From an uncultured Bacilli bacterium (lineage in GTDB: Bacteria; Bacillota_I; Bacilli_A; RF39; UBA660): DNA of 5,958 bases. Positions 5,495 to 5,958 of this stretch are shown here, piece after piece. Where the stretch lies: positions 1 through 5,958 of the forward strand of contig CANRGI010000078.1 of assembly GCA_947630095.1 (NCBI GenBank). Reading direction: 5' to 3'. A program made the translations under genes and the position numbers. Position 1 is the stretch's first letter. Every line of letters begins with the position of its first letter. The notes below the pieces were generated by a model that was not told the origin of the DNA, made no database searches, and was given only the letters and a program-made list of their open reading frames with translations.

Positions 5495-5958
5495 GTCTCT
5501 ATTTCTTAAAAAAGGTGGTAAATCGTCGTCTAAAGTTTCTACTTTTTCACTACTTCCTCCACTAGGATAAGTTTGATATAAAGGTTCACTTTCTTCTTCA
5601 AAACCAGTTGCAATTACAGTAACTATTGCTTCGTCAGTAAGTGACTCATTTATTACAGCACCAAAGATAATGTTTATATCTGTATTAGCCGCTGCTCTTA
5701 TTATTTCAGATGCGTCTTCTGCTTCAAATAAAGTTAATGAGTTTCCACCTGTTATATTAATTATACAGTCAGTAGCCCCGTTTATAGTTGTTTCTAGTAA
5801 AGGACTTGAAACTGCTTGTTTCGCTGCTTCTATAGCCCTGTTTTCCCCAAAACCTACACCTATTCCAATAAGCGCTTGCCCTCTACCTTCCATTATTGCT
5901 TTTACATCTGCAAAGTCTAGGTTAACTAATCCAGGAACACTTATTAAATCAGATATAG
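5489..5958 (-). CDS. ftsZ: Cell division protein FtsZ, C-terminal 155 residues (5' end beyond the right edge)
   Basis: FtsZ is the tubulin-like GTPase that polymerises into the division ring. The visible frame extends from the window edge and does not begin at the internal Met codon at 5893. It opens with ISDLISVPGLVNLDFADVK, which includes the T7 synergy loop NLDFAD whose acidic residues complete the GTPase site of the neighbouring subunit. The C-terminal subdomain follows, with GIGVGFGENRAIEAA, SSPLLE, INITGGNSLTLFEA, IIFGAVINESL and VTVIATGF. The linker after ATGF is only about 23 residues, and the protein ends in DDDLPPFLRNRDI, the conserved tail peptide that binds partners such as FtsA, SepF and EzrA. 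It converges with rpsD and ends in the bidirectional hairpin at 5461-5494. The GTP-binding half (GGGTGTG) is outside the window. Confidence 0.97.
   Translation of the reverse strand, partial: ISDLISVPGLVNLDFADVKAIMEGRGQALIGIGVGFGENRAIEAAKQAVSSPLLETTINGATDCIINITGGNSLTLFEAEDASEIIRAAANTDINIIFGAVINESLTDEAIVTVIATGFEEESEPLYQTYPSGGSSEKVETLDDDLPPFLRNRDI

Noticed and set aside
5489..5893. A separate 134-residue protein starting at the Met codon at 5893
   Set aside because: The frame continues without a stop to the window edge, and the added residues (PGLVNLDFADVK) are core FtsZ; it is a truncated ftsZ, not a short gene.
1..5958. tRNA, rRNA, CRISPR array, insertion sequence or prophage genes
   Set aside because: No cloverleaf, rRNA segment, regular repeat-spacer pattern, terminal inverted repeats or transposase/integrase motifs were found on either strand.

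Overview
The window is very AT-rich bacterial chromosome, by eye under one-third G+C. EzrA is present, and it is a division regulator of low-GC Gram-positive bacteria. With it are a SpoIIIE/FtsK-type translocase, a zinc-free (C-minus) ribosomal protein S4 and the standard genetic code (Trp is TGG; every visible stop is TAA or TAG). This points to Bacilli in the broad sense: an AT-rich, probably host-associated lineage such as the Erysipelotrichia, RF39 or Mollicutes-related groups. I cannot name the species.

Layout. Positions 1-4413 are a tightly packed minus-strand operon, read right to left: ezrA, ftsK, a 116-residue protein with an FtsK gamma-like winged helix, and the start of deoD, which runs off the left edge. 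Gaps are 13 bp, an 11 bp overlap, and 2 bp. Positions 4414-4706 are a divergent control region with an ezrA promoter candidate on the minus strand, a near-consensus rpsD promoter on the plus strand, and a roughly 158-nt structured rpsD leader. rpsD (4707-5306, plus) ends in a clear terminator. Positions 5339-5460 hold no protein gene but carry an extended -10 promoter and two long complementary helices that interlock as a pseudoknot. A 14-bp hairpin that can terminate transcription in both directions follows. The 3' part of ftsZ (minus, 5489-5958) enters from the right edge.

How the genes fit together. FtsZ forms the division ring, EzrA is a membrane-anchored regulator of that ring, and FtsK pumps chromosomal DNA out of the closing septum, so most of the window concerns cytokinesis. 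rpsD is the translation gene set between them, and its leader looks like a candidate for autoregulation by S4.

Most worth a second look are (1) the putative pseudoknotted small RNA between rpsD and ftsZ, (2) the stand-alone gamma-domain gene translationally coupled to ftsK, and (3) the complete absence of AGCT, GATC and CATG from the window, accompanied by matching synonymous codon switches.
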